Source of the DNA: Erythrocercus mccallii
Lineage: Eukaryota; Chordata; Aves; Passeriformes; Dicruridae
NCBI GenBank assembly: GCA_013397435.1
Contig: VZRG01001704.1
Coordinates: 1 to 64,000 of the forward strand
Direction: 5' to 3'
DNA length: 64,000 nt
Under the pieces are notes generated by a model, which saw nothing but the letters and a program-made list of their open reading frames with translations, did not search any database and was not told the origin of the DNA. Both the position numbers and the translations under genes were made by a program. Of this stretch, positions 47,415-58,927 are shown piece after piece (the first letter of the stretch is position 1; the number at the start of each line of letters is the position of its first letter).

Positions 47415-48081
47415 TGTCATGTTTTCACCCCAGCCAGCAGTGGAGCCCTGGGCAGCCCCTCGCTCACTCTCCTGCCAGTGTGGCTCGGGAGAGGATGTGA
47501 AGGGTAAAAGCTGGAAAACTCTTGGGTTGACATATAGACAGTTTAATAGGGAAAACAGTATCCGTGTACATAACCAAAGCAAAACAAGGAATGAGTTCAC
47601 TGCTCCCCACAGGCCGGCAAGTGTTCAGCAATCTCCAGGAGAGCAGGGCCCCATTCCGTGTAGCACTTACTTGGATAGACAAATGGCCTGACTCCAAACA
47701 TTCCACCCTTCCTCTTTCCTCCCCTCAGATTTTTGTACTGAGCATAATGTTACATGGTCTGGAATATCCCTTTGGTCAGTTGGGGTCACCTGTCCCAGCT
47801 GTGTCTCCTCCCAGCCTCTCCTGAACCACCAACTTCCTCACCAGCATGCAAGCACAAACAGCAGAAAAAGCCTTGGCTCTGTGTAAGCCCTGCTCAGCAA
47901 TAACAAAATCATTTCTATAATTTCTATAATCACAGAATGATCAGGTTGGAAGAGACCTTCAAGATCATCAAGTCCAGCCCATGCCCTAATTATCAACCCT
48001 GTGTTCAGCACAATTGCAAAGTATAGCTCCATACAGGCCACTGTGAAGAAAATGAACTCTACCTCAGCTGAAACCAGCACA
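47415..48081 (-). mobile_element. ERVL-type LTR carrying a nested CR1
   Basis: The + strand starts TGTCATGTTTTCACCCCAGC and ends CAGCTGAAACCAGCACA, the two ends of a widespread avian ERVL LTR lying in reverse. On the minus strand ATTAAA (47542-47547) occupies the poly(A) position usual for this family. The stretch 47739-47820 (GTTACATGGTCTGGAATATC onward to GTCACCTGTCCCAGCTGTGT) is a hallmark of the U3 region. Without the 78-bp CR1 insert at 47911-47988 the LTR would be about 590 bp. No exact target duplication was seen. Open frames on both strands (47400-47824) derive from the LTR. Confidence 0.85.
47911..47988 (-). mobile_element. CR1 tail nested in ERVL LTR
   Basis: A short CR1 3' end is inserted in the LTR. 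It starts with the doubled tail ATTTCTATAATTTCTATAA and continues with TCACAGAATGATCAGGTTGG, the near-terminal CR1 motif, then AGAGACCTTCAAGATCATCA. LTR sequence resumes at TTATCAACCCTGTGTTCAGC (from about 47989). This CR1 must be younger than the LTR. Confidence 0.85.
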
Positions 48082-50266
48082 TTAGACTTCTAGTGTGGAA
48101 ATGAAAGTTGAATTTTTTTTGAAAGTTGTGCCTTGGGTACAAAATACAATAGGAGAACTGATTGAGTTGCTTTTACTACAGAACTGCAGGTCTCTCTTGG
48201 AAAAATGCTTTTTAGAAACTCCTGATTTTTCTTAAGTATTTTAGAGTGTTTCATGTAATAAATGTAATAAATTCATGTATAAAATTATAAAAATCCTTTT
48301 TTTTGAAGGAGTTTCCTGAGCTATGTTGTAGTAACTAGGTACTATTCATCAGACTCTGGTAATTCTAATGCTACTTCTTTTGACAGATGTTAGGGAAGAA
48401 AGAAACTACCTGTTGTTTTCACTAAGAATGCAGTAGAATTTGGGTATGCAATGTAATTGTAATTGTGTCTGCTTGCCCAACACAAAAACAATAAGGTTTT
48501 CACTTTAATAATTTGAAAACAAAATTCAGTAAAGATATTTCTCATTTTGCTTTCATTCAATATCCATTCTTTCCTTATTCTTTCCTTATTCTTATTTTTT
48601 TTCAATTCTTTGATAGCTCTAGAGATAGGTCCAGAACTGAAAGTGGCTTTGGACCTCTGTTGGCTTTTCTGCTTTTTCAGTCAATTCACATCATTAGTGA
48701 AGGTACCTTTGATGTCTCTTTCAGACCTTTTAAGAGATGATACTATAATTCTTTCTCCGTCTTTTGTTCATTACTCTTTAAGATCTACCTCCATGGCTAA
48801 CTGCTTCGTACTCAGATTTTTTCGTAGCTTTTTTTTTTCCTAAACAAAGGAAGTTACTTTTGCTAAAGGATGGGTGTGTGGAGCAGTCATATCTTACAAG
48901 GAGTGACCCTGCTCATTAAGTAAAATTATTTTCTAAACACTGCAGTGTAATGTATTTAGCAAAGATATCCCAAATTTCCAGCTGAAAATGGCTGAAGACA
49001 TATAGCTTTTAATATTTCCAAGGTATATAGTCTTCTGGAGTGCAGCTATATATGTGTTAAAGTTTTAAAAAATGCTAGTTTTCAAGCTGGTAAAATTTTG
49101 AAACTCAGTGATATGCAAGAACCTTTTGAAGGATCTGTAAATGTGACTAGATGCTTTAATAAGTGCTTACAATCTCATGGCTCCACGAGGCACAGCTCCA
49201 GATCAAGCAAGAAATCTTTCAGAGTTCCAGGAATTGAAGCCTTCAGCATATAGCTGGGGCATTAGCTGCAAACCCATATTTCCTTCTCTTTGATAATCAC
49301 AGTTTGAATCCAGTTTTAATGAAGGTGCAGGATTACAGTTATTTTATCTTAGCTGGTTTGTTAATTCCTGGTTGACAACACATTTTCTAATACCAGAGTA
49401 ATAACTTCAGGACATATAGGAACTGTAGTCATGCTCACCTCCTGTCAGACTTTATAGAAACTATACAGGAGTTAAATAGGACTGTGTGCAAGGCCAGACT
49501 AGCAAGTAGAAGCCAGATAAAATGTTTGAGCATTCAGATTTGATTAAAGGGCATGGGACTGGCAGCATCCTTGATCTCTCAGCCGAGAATTACATTGTGA
49601 AGAGGTGAAGCAGCACCATAATATAATATAATTTAATGGGGAAGAGCTGATATTTCATTAGCAGACAATGATTTGGAAGAATGTTTTCAACACATCACGT
49701 TTGAATAGGTTATATATTAAATCCATATAGCTAACAGTGCTTAACTAGGTCTGAAGGATGGTTACAGCATCTGTCATTGACAGATTCCAAAATGACTGTC
49801 TTGGAGAAAGAAAGAGAAATGAGATGTCTTGGGAATTTGACTAAAATTGGCTAAGAAAGTTGTTTTGACTGGCATCTTCAACATACGGAATTCTGCAATA
49901 CTGGGGCTGGTTTTGGAAAGCAGGAAATCAGTTATTTGCTGATTTTCCTGGGTTTGAACACTTTATTTCTAGTTAATAAGTTGTGAATAAGACAGAGTTT
50001 TCTTTTTCAAGTGTGCAGGTTATTTTAGTTATTTCTGTTCTTGTAGACTAAATCTTTGCATTTAGGGGAGTATGTCCTTCAGAATTTTAATAAGCTGTAG
50101 TGTTCAACCCATCAAATATCAAGAAAACAAGAGTTCAGGTAGGGCTCCAAAATTTGGTGGGTTTGAACAGGAGACCTTGTAGATGGTTTATGTATTACAT
50201 AAAATGTTCTGAATTTTGGCTTGGTTTTCAGTTTACTTAGCAGGTTCTATGGCTATCCTTCTCTCA
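48082..50266. other. Unique non-coding DNA
   Basis: No gene or interspersed repeat recognised. Overlapping ORFs on both strands at 48390-48843 are Phe/Leu-rich or Lys/Asn-rich and reflect base composition. Confidence 0.45.
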
Positions 50267-50300
50267 CTTCACACACCCACACACCCACACACACACACCC
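50267..50300 (+). repeat. CA-rich microsatellite (CACACCCA/CA)n
   Basis: An imperfect array of ACACCC and AC units, followed by a pyrimidine-rich tract to about 50360. Probably length-variable. The two overlapping ORFs through it (50216-50457) are artefacts of the repeat. Confidence 0.9.
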
Positions 50301-51049
50301 TCTGCCCCCTCCCTGCACTTTCCTTCCCCCTTTTCTCCCTTTCTCTCTTTTTCTGCTTCCTGATGGATTTTGGCATTGTGGCAGTCTTAAGTTGTTCAGT
50401 ATTTCTTTCATGCCATACATTTTAAACATTTTAGAGGAACTCCTTAAAATTTATTAAATGTATTAAAATGCATTACATTTTTGATAACACCTCCTGTCTA
50501 GGTTCCGTGGTGCTCTTCATTAGTGTTACTGTAGCTGTTAGGTAAAAAGAGTTGGATCATACCTGATAAACAGCCTCAGCACTTTGAGATATGCAGCAGA
50601 CGACTGGTTCGTTATGTAAAATTATGTAACTAGTTTAGCCAGGTGAGACAAAAGTCTGTCAAGCCAAGATTTGGTACCAGAAGCCACAGGTACCCTCAGG
50701 ACATGGAGGGTGCCATGGTGTACAGCACAGTAAGTACACCTCCTCCAAAACAAGGTCTCAATTTTCAGCAACCTGTTTCTTGGGGATGCCTGTCTTTTAT
50801 TGAATAGTCTGGTGTTTTTTACTCTCCTATCAAGTAGTCCAGTTGCTTCGTGGATGCCTGTAAGTTGCCATGCCCCATGGCAAGGATTTCCAAAGCGTGA
50901 TTGATGTGATGAATGCCCATTTGAGAGGGTAAGCAGGGGACACATGCACCACCTTGGCTGTGTCATTTGCTTTCTGAGTCCTTGGGATCTCAAAGGTTAG
51001 GCAAGGACTGTTCCTTCATTTCTCCAAGTGCCATGAAACCTTGCAGGTC
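50301..51049. other. Unique non-coding DNA
   Basis: A pyrimidine-rich start, then moderately GC-rich sequence with a 123-codon minus-strand ORF (50622-50993) that has no recognisable domain. No repeat was identified, although an old, unrecognised relic is possible. Confidence 0.4.
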
Positions 51050-51300
51050 CCTCCTAGCAAACTCTTCTTCATTTTACCCCAGACTAAAGAGACCTTGTTT
51101 GTCTATTTACTCCTTAGGCAGTTACTGTGTACCCCGATCATCTGTTTTGCTCCTTCTAGCTTAGTCTTTTTGCACTCAGGTCCAGAATTACATACAGCAT
51201 CAAAATATTTATATCCCATGGATTTGCACTGAGGCATATCACTCTTCCCTAGTTTTGGTCACTATCCTTTTTCTTAAGCATCACAGTTTTATGAAGTTAA
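51050..51300 (-). mobile_element. Old CR1/L3-type LINE relic
   Basis: The block order follows the reverse complement of the 3' coding part of old CR1-type LINEs. CCCCAGACTAAAGAG matches the usual CAGACTAAACAG block. A GTTTTGCTCCTTCTAGC block corresponds to the 'GCTCTTCTCTGGAC' region. CAGGTCCAGAATTACATACAGCATC corresponds to the 'CCCAGAACTGGACACAGTATTC' block. It is much more diverged than the other CR1 copies here, so the insertion is very old. The two ORFs across it (50967-51232) are not genes. Confidence 0.5.
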
Positions 51301-53367
51301 GGCTTCTCACCACCCTATAAATTATTGACCTGAGGTAAAAGAAGTAGGAAGCTTGCTCTTTGTAACATTGCAGCTATCATACTGAGTATTACTCAGTACT
51401 ATCAGGCTGAATATTAAATTGTCTTATGTTCCTGCCTTCATGTTGAATTGTGTAAATTGTCTAAAAATTAGTGAAGCTTCAGACACCATACCTGTTTCTA
51501 GCAGATACTATAAATTATTTAAATATAACTATACTCTGTGAATGTGAAAGTTGATATTAGAGGAGCAATATGAGCCTGCTTTTAGCCTCAAAATATAAAG
51601 GGAAATTGCTATTCTTTGGACAGCCTTTTGGGTTTTTTGTACAAGTTCAATTTTCAGGTCAGAATCACCACAAAATAAAAACACGCACCATCCTAACAGC
51701 CAAAACCCCCTTGTCTGTGCATAATATACTATGTCCTGGGTGTAAATAGCTATTAAGTCAAACAATTTTATGTTTTCTCCCATTCAGAATAAACAAAAGA
51801 TTATTTGAGGTAAACAAAGACATCATTTATATTTTGAATGTCCACACAAACAAAAACCTGGACTATTTATTTTGAAGTAGCAGTTACCAATCAAAAGGAG
51901 AATTTAGAATATGTCAAATTATATACAATTGTTTAAAATAGGTATTATTTTATAAATGCTGTATCAGCTAAAAGTGCTTTCTAGCTTCAGGGATAAAATA
52001 AAATTCTTAATATTAGTTACCCCTCTATCTGTACATGTTACCAGCATTCAGGATGCAGTAGAACTTGCCTTCTATCTGAAGGGACTATTTTGATGTATGC
52101 TGTCTCTAGGGGACACTGCAGAAATCATCAATGTTTCGTGAGGCATTTTAGCTTGCTCCCAATATTATAGGTACATCATAGATTTTAATTTACTTTGCCA
52201 ATGTTTAGTTTGTGAATTTTTACATGGATTTTTTTCCCTAATAGAAACTGTTGATCTGGAGTTCACTATAAAAAAAATAATAACTCCATTGTTATTTTAT
52301 TCCAGTTTTAGTGGACTGTTCACAGATTATGGATTATATTGTAGCATTTACAAAGGACATGGAGGTACTATGAAGTGAAAGGAATGAGAAAGAAAAATTA
52401 CAAGAGTAGGGAAAATACTGTAAAACATCAAGTCCATTTTAATTACTGCAACTCTTACTTATTAACTTACTTTTCTACACAAAGCTGCCCTCTTCAGAGA
52501 CTTTCAAAAATCTATTGCTAAAAGTACCAACAATTGTATCCACTAAGTATCCCACAGATACTAAAATCTGTGGATCCACATTTTCCTTGATGTCCAAGAT
52601 TTAGCTCCTTTTGTTTGTTAAAATTAAACAAATACATTGTCGACCACCATGACTGTTTTAAGTTTGTGTGATCTTGTAGGATACATTTTGTGAGTAGTCA
52701 GGAGTGTCACTGCATCTCTTGCAGACACCATCCTAATTTAAAGTTAACCACCTTCAGGGAGCTTAGCTGTAACTTCACATGGCAAAATACAGGCTTGCTC
52801 TTGTTCCCTGTGTCAGGAGGACGTGTCTTCAGCTCACACTTTGGCCAGCTGCTATTATTTTCCTAGTACAACTGTCAATTAACTGTTTTGAAGTGAATAA
52901 TGACATGCTAGCCTGAATATCACATGTATGTGATATTGTGTATGTATGAACATCCTAAAATAAAGTGTACACCAAATTTTTCTGGGAGAACCTAGGATGT
53001 CTTTGTTGAGTGCTTTCTGGGTGAACTGATGCAGTCTACCTCCTAGCAAATATGAAGGCACTCAGCTTGATGATGATAGTACATAACACGAGATAGTGTT
53101 AAAGTCATTAGTAGCAGTGTGTTGTCTTTATTAATAGTGAATGTTCTTGTAGAACATCTTTACTGCATTATGAAAAGCTTTCAATATAATTGTTTATGCT
53201 TTTGGAGATTCTTAAAAAAAAAAAGTTACAAGCCTGTAATATTCATGGTTTAGCTATTTCGTGCCTTAAAGGTAACTCATCAGACAAAAGTCAACAAATA
53301 GTTTACAAAGAACTATAATAAGAAACAGATTTTATTCTTGTTTTGTGCTCAGGTCTGGGCCACTCAC
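51301..53367. other. Unique non-coding DNA
   Basis: AT-rich sequence without recognisable genes or repeats. A small inverted repeat (AATATCACA / TGTGATATT around TGTA) lies at 52916-52937. Confidence 0.45.
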
Positions 53368-53661
53368 TTTAGCATAATCTGATGATGCTGATTCAAACCT
53401 TATGTAGAACACAACGAGCTGGTTGGATTTCTCTTGTGACCTTAAACGAGCACCATTTTCATGATCTAACATTTGTGAGCTGATAAAGACCAAATGATCA
53501 ACTGAAATACTTGTAGCAAAAATGCTGTCCTCTTTTATATAACTTTGATATATCTGAGTTTGAATGTTAGCATTGGAGTTTTCATATAAATGTGTTTTCA
53601 AGAAAATATGTTGTTTTGACGGTACAAGCTCCAGGTGTGTTTCCATCATCTGGATCTCTTT
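53368..53661 (-). CDS. Possible coding exon, unknown product (speculative)
   Basis: On the minus strand a frame is open from just after a TAG at 53662-53664 through a GTGAGT at 53367-53362. Reading the TAG as the end of a splice acceptor (preceded by a T-rich TATTTTGTTT) and GTGAGT as a donor (after GCTAAA) gives a 294-bp exon of exactly 98 codons, phase 0 to phase 0. The translated residues are mixed and soluble-looking, including ELVPSKQHIFLKTHLYENS and SNQLVVFYIRFESASSDYAK. I do not recognise the protein family. Without splicing the frame would continue to a stop at 53332-53334, giving 105 codons. No neighbouring exon was found, and frames of this length occur by chance. A fossil exon or chance are both open. 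Confidence 0.2.
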
Positions 53662-56600
53662 CTACTCCTTAAACAAAATATGCAGAGGTTCTAAGCAGGA
53701 AAATGAAATTTTAAATACAATCTTAGTTTATGAAAATGTGAATTTTTTTTTATGTGTTCTCTCACCCCCAATATTTCTGTATAAGGAAAATGTCAGAATT
53801 GTGATGAAACAATTACTTCTCTTCATAATTCTCTTAGGAGTTAGTAGTAGCTCTTCTTTTCTGGTTACCAGGATAGGTTTTTTACTGTCATTTTTAATTG
53901 TATCATGCAAAGTACTTATAATCTTGCTTTGTTACTTCAGGCTTACTTCAGAACTTTTAACTTGTTTAGTTGATGAAAAAGCAGGTAACACTTTTAACTA
54001 TTTTCTGAGTCAGAAACTTTCCTGTCACTAGTTGTGCACACTGACTGCCACTTCATTTCTCCCACTCAAGAAAACACCAGCTTTGTTAGATTTTGGACTT
54101 GAATGCTGCTGTGTTTTCCTCAAAATGAAATTTTTCTTGAATTGAGTGTGAGGCACTTGAAAGAAAGACTTTCTTGAATATATTAAGAACATACACTGGG
54201 AGATTATGTGAATAGCAATATAACTAATATGATTTTTGGAATTCTTCTACAGATTGTTCTTTAAAGAAAAAATATTTTACAACAGTTTTATAAGTAATTT
54301 CTTAGATCTCAAAGTTCCTTTTGAACCTTGTGAATGGTAGAGTTCTGTCTATTGATTTGCAAGAACTGGATATGCACATTTTAATTAAAGCCTTTTATTT
54401 ACTAATTTTAAACAATTTTATTCCAAAAGATATTTTATTTCAACCAAAATCTCTCAATGGAATTGGAAGTAACTACACAGCATGACTGTGACAAAACTAA
54501 GTAGCCCAAAGGCCAGAGTCCCAGATGAGTGGGAGGGAAATTGAGGTCATCACCTTAATCTTCATGGCAAGAGTTAAAGTGCCACATTGCTTTATATTAT
54601 TTAAATTCTCTTTGTAGGCAAATCTGAAAGAAAATATGCTGTCTCAGCTGCAACTGCTTAACATGTGTTAGTGTTTGATCATTATTTTTAGTCACAGGAC
54701 TTTTAACAAATGCAGAGTTTAATATCCACTTTGAAGTCAAAAAGGTATGGAGGGCACACCCTGTGGAAGCTTCCTGAAGAATGAAGAATATCTGAGTAGG
54801 CCTTTTCACGGCCCCTTCTCTTGAAAACTTTGTGCTGCTCTACTACTCCTGTACCATCCATTCAGGAAAGCTGCTGTACTCAAAGGGAGCCTGTCCTCCT
54901 TCTGTGGTAGGGAAGTGAGCTGGATTTGTTTTCAATCTTTGGTTTTTTACTTCAGAGGAAGCAGCAGAGGCCGACATGGAGCTGAAGATCAGTCCTCTAA
55001 GCTGGTGTCTATTTTAATCAACAAGTTGCCTTCGTCACTGAATTTGCTTTCCTTGTATGTATACTTTCCTTTCATGTTAGCAGACTTCTATATTCCTTCC
55101 ACCATCCAGTTTTACTCTCATTGAAGAAGTTTTACGTGTCTTTATACCAGTAAAAAAAGTGACTGTTCAGCAGTCTTCGAGCTTGTCATCACAGATTTAA
55201 AAAGAAAAATTTACTGGCTTGTTTTCTCTTTATTCTTTGGCATTGTCCATGTGCAGCTGGTTTCTGCAGATGTTTTCTGAGCAAAGCTAGTGACTTCTAA
55301 AATCTTGCAAATATCATCAGTGTTACAAGTTCCTACTTTGCTTAGAGCTGCTTCACACAAAATATATATGTCCTTTGCAAGATCTGGCTGCACTCCTTGC
55401 TTCAAATGTAATCTTCACCTCATAGTAAATATATGTTTTCTCATAGCAGTAGAGCAAGTAAACGTTTATCTGTTATTGATGCTGTAATGGCCTTTCTGAT
55501 GCCTAACCCATGGTTTCAAATAAGCTGTGTGTTCCGTTCACAGACTAAACATGCTTTTCTAATTACCTTTGTATAATTTTATACTGCATTGATTTGCAGT
55601 TGAACTTTCCATTACTTTTGAACTTCCCATTAACTTTTTTTTTTAGTTTTAATTTTCTTTACCCTCTGCATTCTTTTGTGTTATTCCTTGTTGTCTATTT
55701 CCTTCCTCCTTTCCTTTCTCCATTTAATTCCTTTCAAATAAAAAACGTGCACAAGTATCTTTCATGCGTCCTTTCTTCTTCTGACTATGAGGGTTCCTAC
55801 CTTCTGCACACCACATCTGCCAAATGCTTTACCTTTTGAATTTTTGAAGGAAAGCATGTTAGAAGAACAGAAATGCTCCTGAAGAATACCCTTTATTCTG
55901 TTAAACTCACTGATTTGTTAGTGGCTGATTAGGGTATAGGGAACAGAGGTCATATATTCAGTAGCTATCTGTGTAGGCAACCTTCAAAATAGTTTCAAAA
56001 TAGTGAGACTCTTGCTAGTGATGACAAGTCATATCTCCTAGCTTTAGAACAGAACTGTACTACCATTGGTGGTCCATTAAAAAAAGAAACTATAGTGGGA
56101 AGACAGCCTAAAGCTGCCCTTAAAGCTTCTAAATGTTCCCCTTACATTTCAGAGATTCTTACCTTTGGGGAAAGTGCTTGACCTAAACTTTACAGGAAAG
56201 AAATGGCATTTTGAATGCTGACTTGAAAGTGTCCCAGGAAAGAACAAAGATTGGTGAAAGTGGACAGTTCTGGTAGCTTCATCCTCTGATCCCAAATGTA
56301 GGGAAGCCAATGCTACCTTCAGAAATCAATGCTTTCTTCAGACCGACTGCTCTCGTAATTCAACAAGAGAGAATGATATTGGATTTGTTACTAATTATGT
56401 TTGGGTTTTGTCTTGTACTTTTATAATATGACATGTACTTTTAAAAATTCTTATAATGAATTCTCCAGTGTTTTTTTAATTGGTTAAATATTTTCTCATA
56501 TAAAAATATATGATTTTCATAAAAGGGAGTATGGGATGGATAACATGAACCAAGCAAGGAAAAGGAAGATACAAGTCTGCTTTATATTCTTTTATTTTGG

Positions 56601-58179
56601 GAAACTGGTCCTAAGTGAGATGCTGCAAGGGTACTGTATCTCAATAGCACCAATAGTATTAAAGAGATTGTGATGTTTCCAGTGTGTGGAGAACTCTGCT
56701 CAGAATAGCTATGTTAGATTTCTTGAGCTATTTCATATGATTTGGATTTTGTAATTTGTAAAAATGGTATTTTAAATTGCTTTCTTTACTTCTAGAAACA
56801 GATTTTGAGAGAGTGCTTACAACTAGTCTAGGATTTGATATGACAGATATTTATATTTAATGCAGAGCAAAACACAAAATACACTTAACCTTTATTCAGC
56901 TACATTGTAAATTTATTCTACTTTCTTTCAACTGAAGTGAATTATATTAATAACTTGTTATTGTTAAAGTGTCAAGAGTATTTTCTTTCTCTTTGAATAA
57001 TCATTTCTTTGCTCAGGGTATTGGGTTTTGCTTATCACTCCTGACATGGAAAGGAAGAGATGTAATCTTATGTGAAATGTTCAGACACTCCTGAATAGGT
57101 AGGTTATTTCTTTTAGATTAGCTCAAGTAATAGTTGCAAAGTTGACATACGGAATGTGGAAGGAGACAGGAACCAGACAATGCACTGAAACTGAAACGTT
57201 CCCTTGTTTAAAGATACAGTCTCCTTGAAACTAATGGAGTGATGAGCACAACATGTCAGACATTCCTCTACGTGGCTCTTCTTTTTATTTTCACCAAGCT
57301 GATTTCAAGCATGTAACTTTTATTTTACTGTGGCATTATCAAAATAATTTACATTCACCTTGCAGAGTTGAAGTATACCTGTTTAGGGATGAAATTGGAG
57401 AACTTCAGGAAGAAAAAATGTACCACAAGGAGTTTTGAATTTCATTCCATCTCTGCAGCTAATGAAAAATATTCACTGTAAAGTATCTGGTTAATCAGAT
57501 AGGTCTTAAATGGTTCTCTCCTGTCACCACTTCAGAAACAGATAATTTTGTCTCTTAAAGGAAAGCTACATTATGGGAAATATGTTGGTCCACTGTCAGT
57601 CTAGAAGGGTTGAGGACTGTGTGGGTTTTGTGGTCGAGAACTTTCCAACCTGACTTACAAAATGAACAGAAATGTGAAGTTAAACCTTTGAATAATGGTA
57701 TTGTTCATAACCAGAAATATGAGATACTCCTTCTAATGGCTTTACTCCAGCAAGCAAAAAAATTTCAAATGGCTGTCTTCATCGTAAACTCTGTTTGTTT
57801 CAAAGATGGATTTAAGGTTTCACTTTAAATTATTGTCCGTCCTTCCAGCTTCAGAGAAAGTAGTAAAGCTTTATATTTCATCAGAAGAACAACCTGGATA
57901 CAATGCTGGCAAAATTTTCCTTCCAGTAGTGCTGGTTATAAGCCAACGTGCATATTTTTACATTCTCATTTTCAAATTAATTTAAGCTTTCCAACAGCTG
58001 CTATTGATTAATTTATAAAACTATCAGTGAAAGAACAAGGTCCAGGGTAACCTAATTTTGTGTGTTTTTCTTTAAAGTAAACATTTGGCCCAACAGTATT
58101 AGTAATAGTATTGTTTTCCAGATGGAATGTTTGGTTTAAATATTTATTAGCTGTTATTTTAAATGTTAAATTAAAGTAC
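53662..58179. other. Unique non-coding DNA
   Basis: Mostly AT-rich with no recognised repeats. The plus-strand ORF 53564-54031 (155 codons) overlaps the candidate exon on the other strand and is rich in Leu, Ile, Phe and Ser, as expected from T-rich DNA. A splice-acceptor-like TTTTTTACTTCAG lies at 54943-54955 on the + strand but leads to no convincing coding frame. A 64-codon minus-strand ORF at 55211-55405 has plausible protein composition but no splice signals I trust. Confidence 0.4.
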
Positions 58180-58927
58180 AATTTACTACACCTGGGCCAT
58201 GGCAATCCCAGACACAGCCACAGGTTGGGTGGAGAAGGGATTGAGATCAGCGCTGTGGGGAAAGACTTGGGGATGATGATTGGTGGAAAACTCCATGACC
58301 TGGCCATGTGCATTCACAGCCCAGAAAGCCAAACCTGTCCCAGGCTGCATCCAAAGGAGTGTGGGCAGCAGGGGAGGGAGGGGATCCTGCCCCTCTGGTC
58401 TGCTCAGCTCTGGTGAGACCCCACCTGGAACCCTGTATCCAGCTCTGGGGCCCCAGCACAGGAAGGACATGAACCTGTTAGAACAAGATGAGGCCACAAA
58501 GTTGCTCAGAGAACTGGAGCACATCCCCTACAGAGCCAGGCTTGGAAAGTTGGGGCTGTTCCACCTGGGGAAGAGAAGGTTGTGTGGAGATCTCACAGCA
58601 ACCTCCCAGTAACAGAAAGGGGCCTGCAGGGAAGCTGGAGAAGGACTCTTCATCAGGAATTGTAGTGATAGGACAAGGAGTAATTTGTAGGAATTGAAAG
58701 AGGCTAGATATTAGGAAGAAATTCTTCACTGTGAGGGTGGTGAGGCACTGGAACAGGTTCCCCGGGGAGGTTGTGGATGTCCCAGCTCTGGCAGTATTCA
58801 AGTCTAGGTTGGATAAGGCTTTAAAATCAACCTGTTCTAGTGGGAGGTATCCCTGTCCTTCACAGTGGGGATTGGGACCGTATGATCTATTTGATCCCTT
58901 CCAACCCTTAACATTTCATAATTTTGG
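58180..58927 (+). mobile_element. CR1 LINE, 5'-truncated, with broken ORF2
   Basis: This plus-strand CR1 spans the last third of ORF2 and the 3' region. Recognisable ORF2 parts appear in order in different frames: LLHLGHGNPRHSHRLGGE then GKDLGMMIGGKL (from about 58180), CIQRSVGSRGG and LGPQHRKDMNLLEQ then LGKLGLFHLGKRRLCGDL (58335-58610), and VVRHWNRFPGEVVDVPALAVF (from 58731). These are the C-terminal sequences of the CR1 reverse-transcriptase polyprotein. Frameshifts separate them and the 5' part is missing, so the copy cannot move. The tail CCCTTCCAACCCTTAACATT precedes a decayed terminal repeat at about 58915-58927. Confidence 0.92.

Noticed and set aside
50622..50993. 123-codon minus-strand ORF
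   Set aside because: No recognisable features, in a GC-richer patch where chance frames are longer.
53564..54031. 155-codon plus-strand ORF
   Set aside because: Its Leu/Ile/Phe/Ser-rich composition follows from T-rich DNA. There is no signal, domain or convincing splice context, and it partly overlaps the opposite-strand candidate exon.
54943..55020. Splice-acceptor-like TTTTTTACTTCAG followed by AGGAAGCAGCAGAGG
   Set aside because: All three frames close quickly or show no recognisable protein, and no matching donor was found.
55211..55405. 64-codon minus-strand ORF with plausible composition, considered as an exon partner of 53368-53661
   Set aside because: It ends in its own stop upstream of that exon and lacks a trustworthy donor site.
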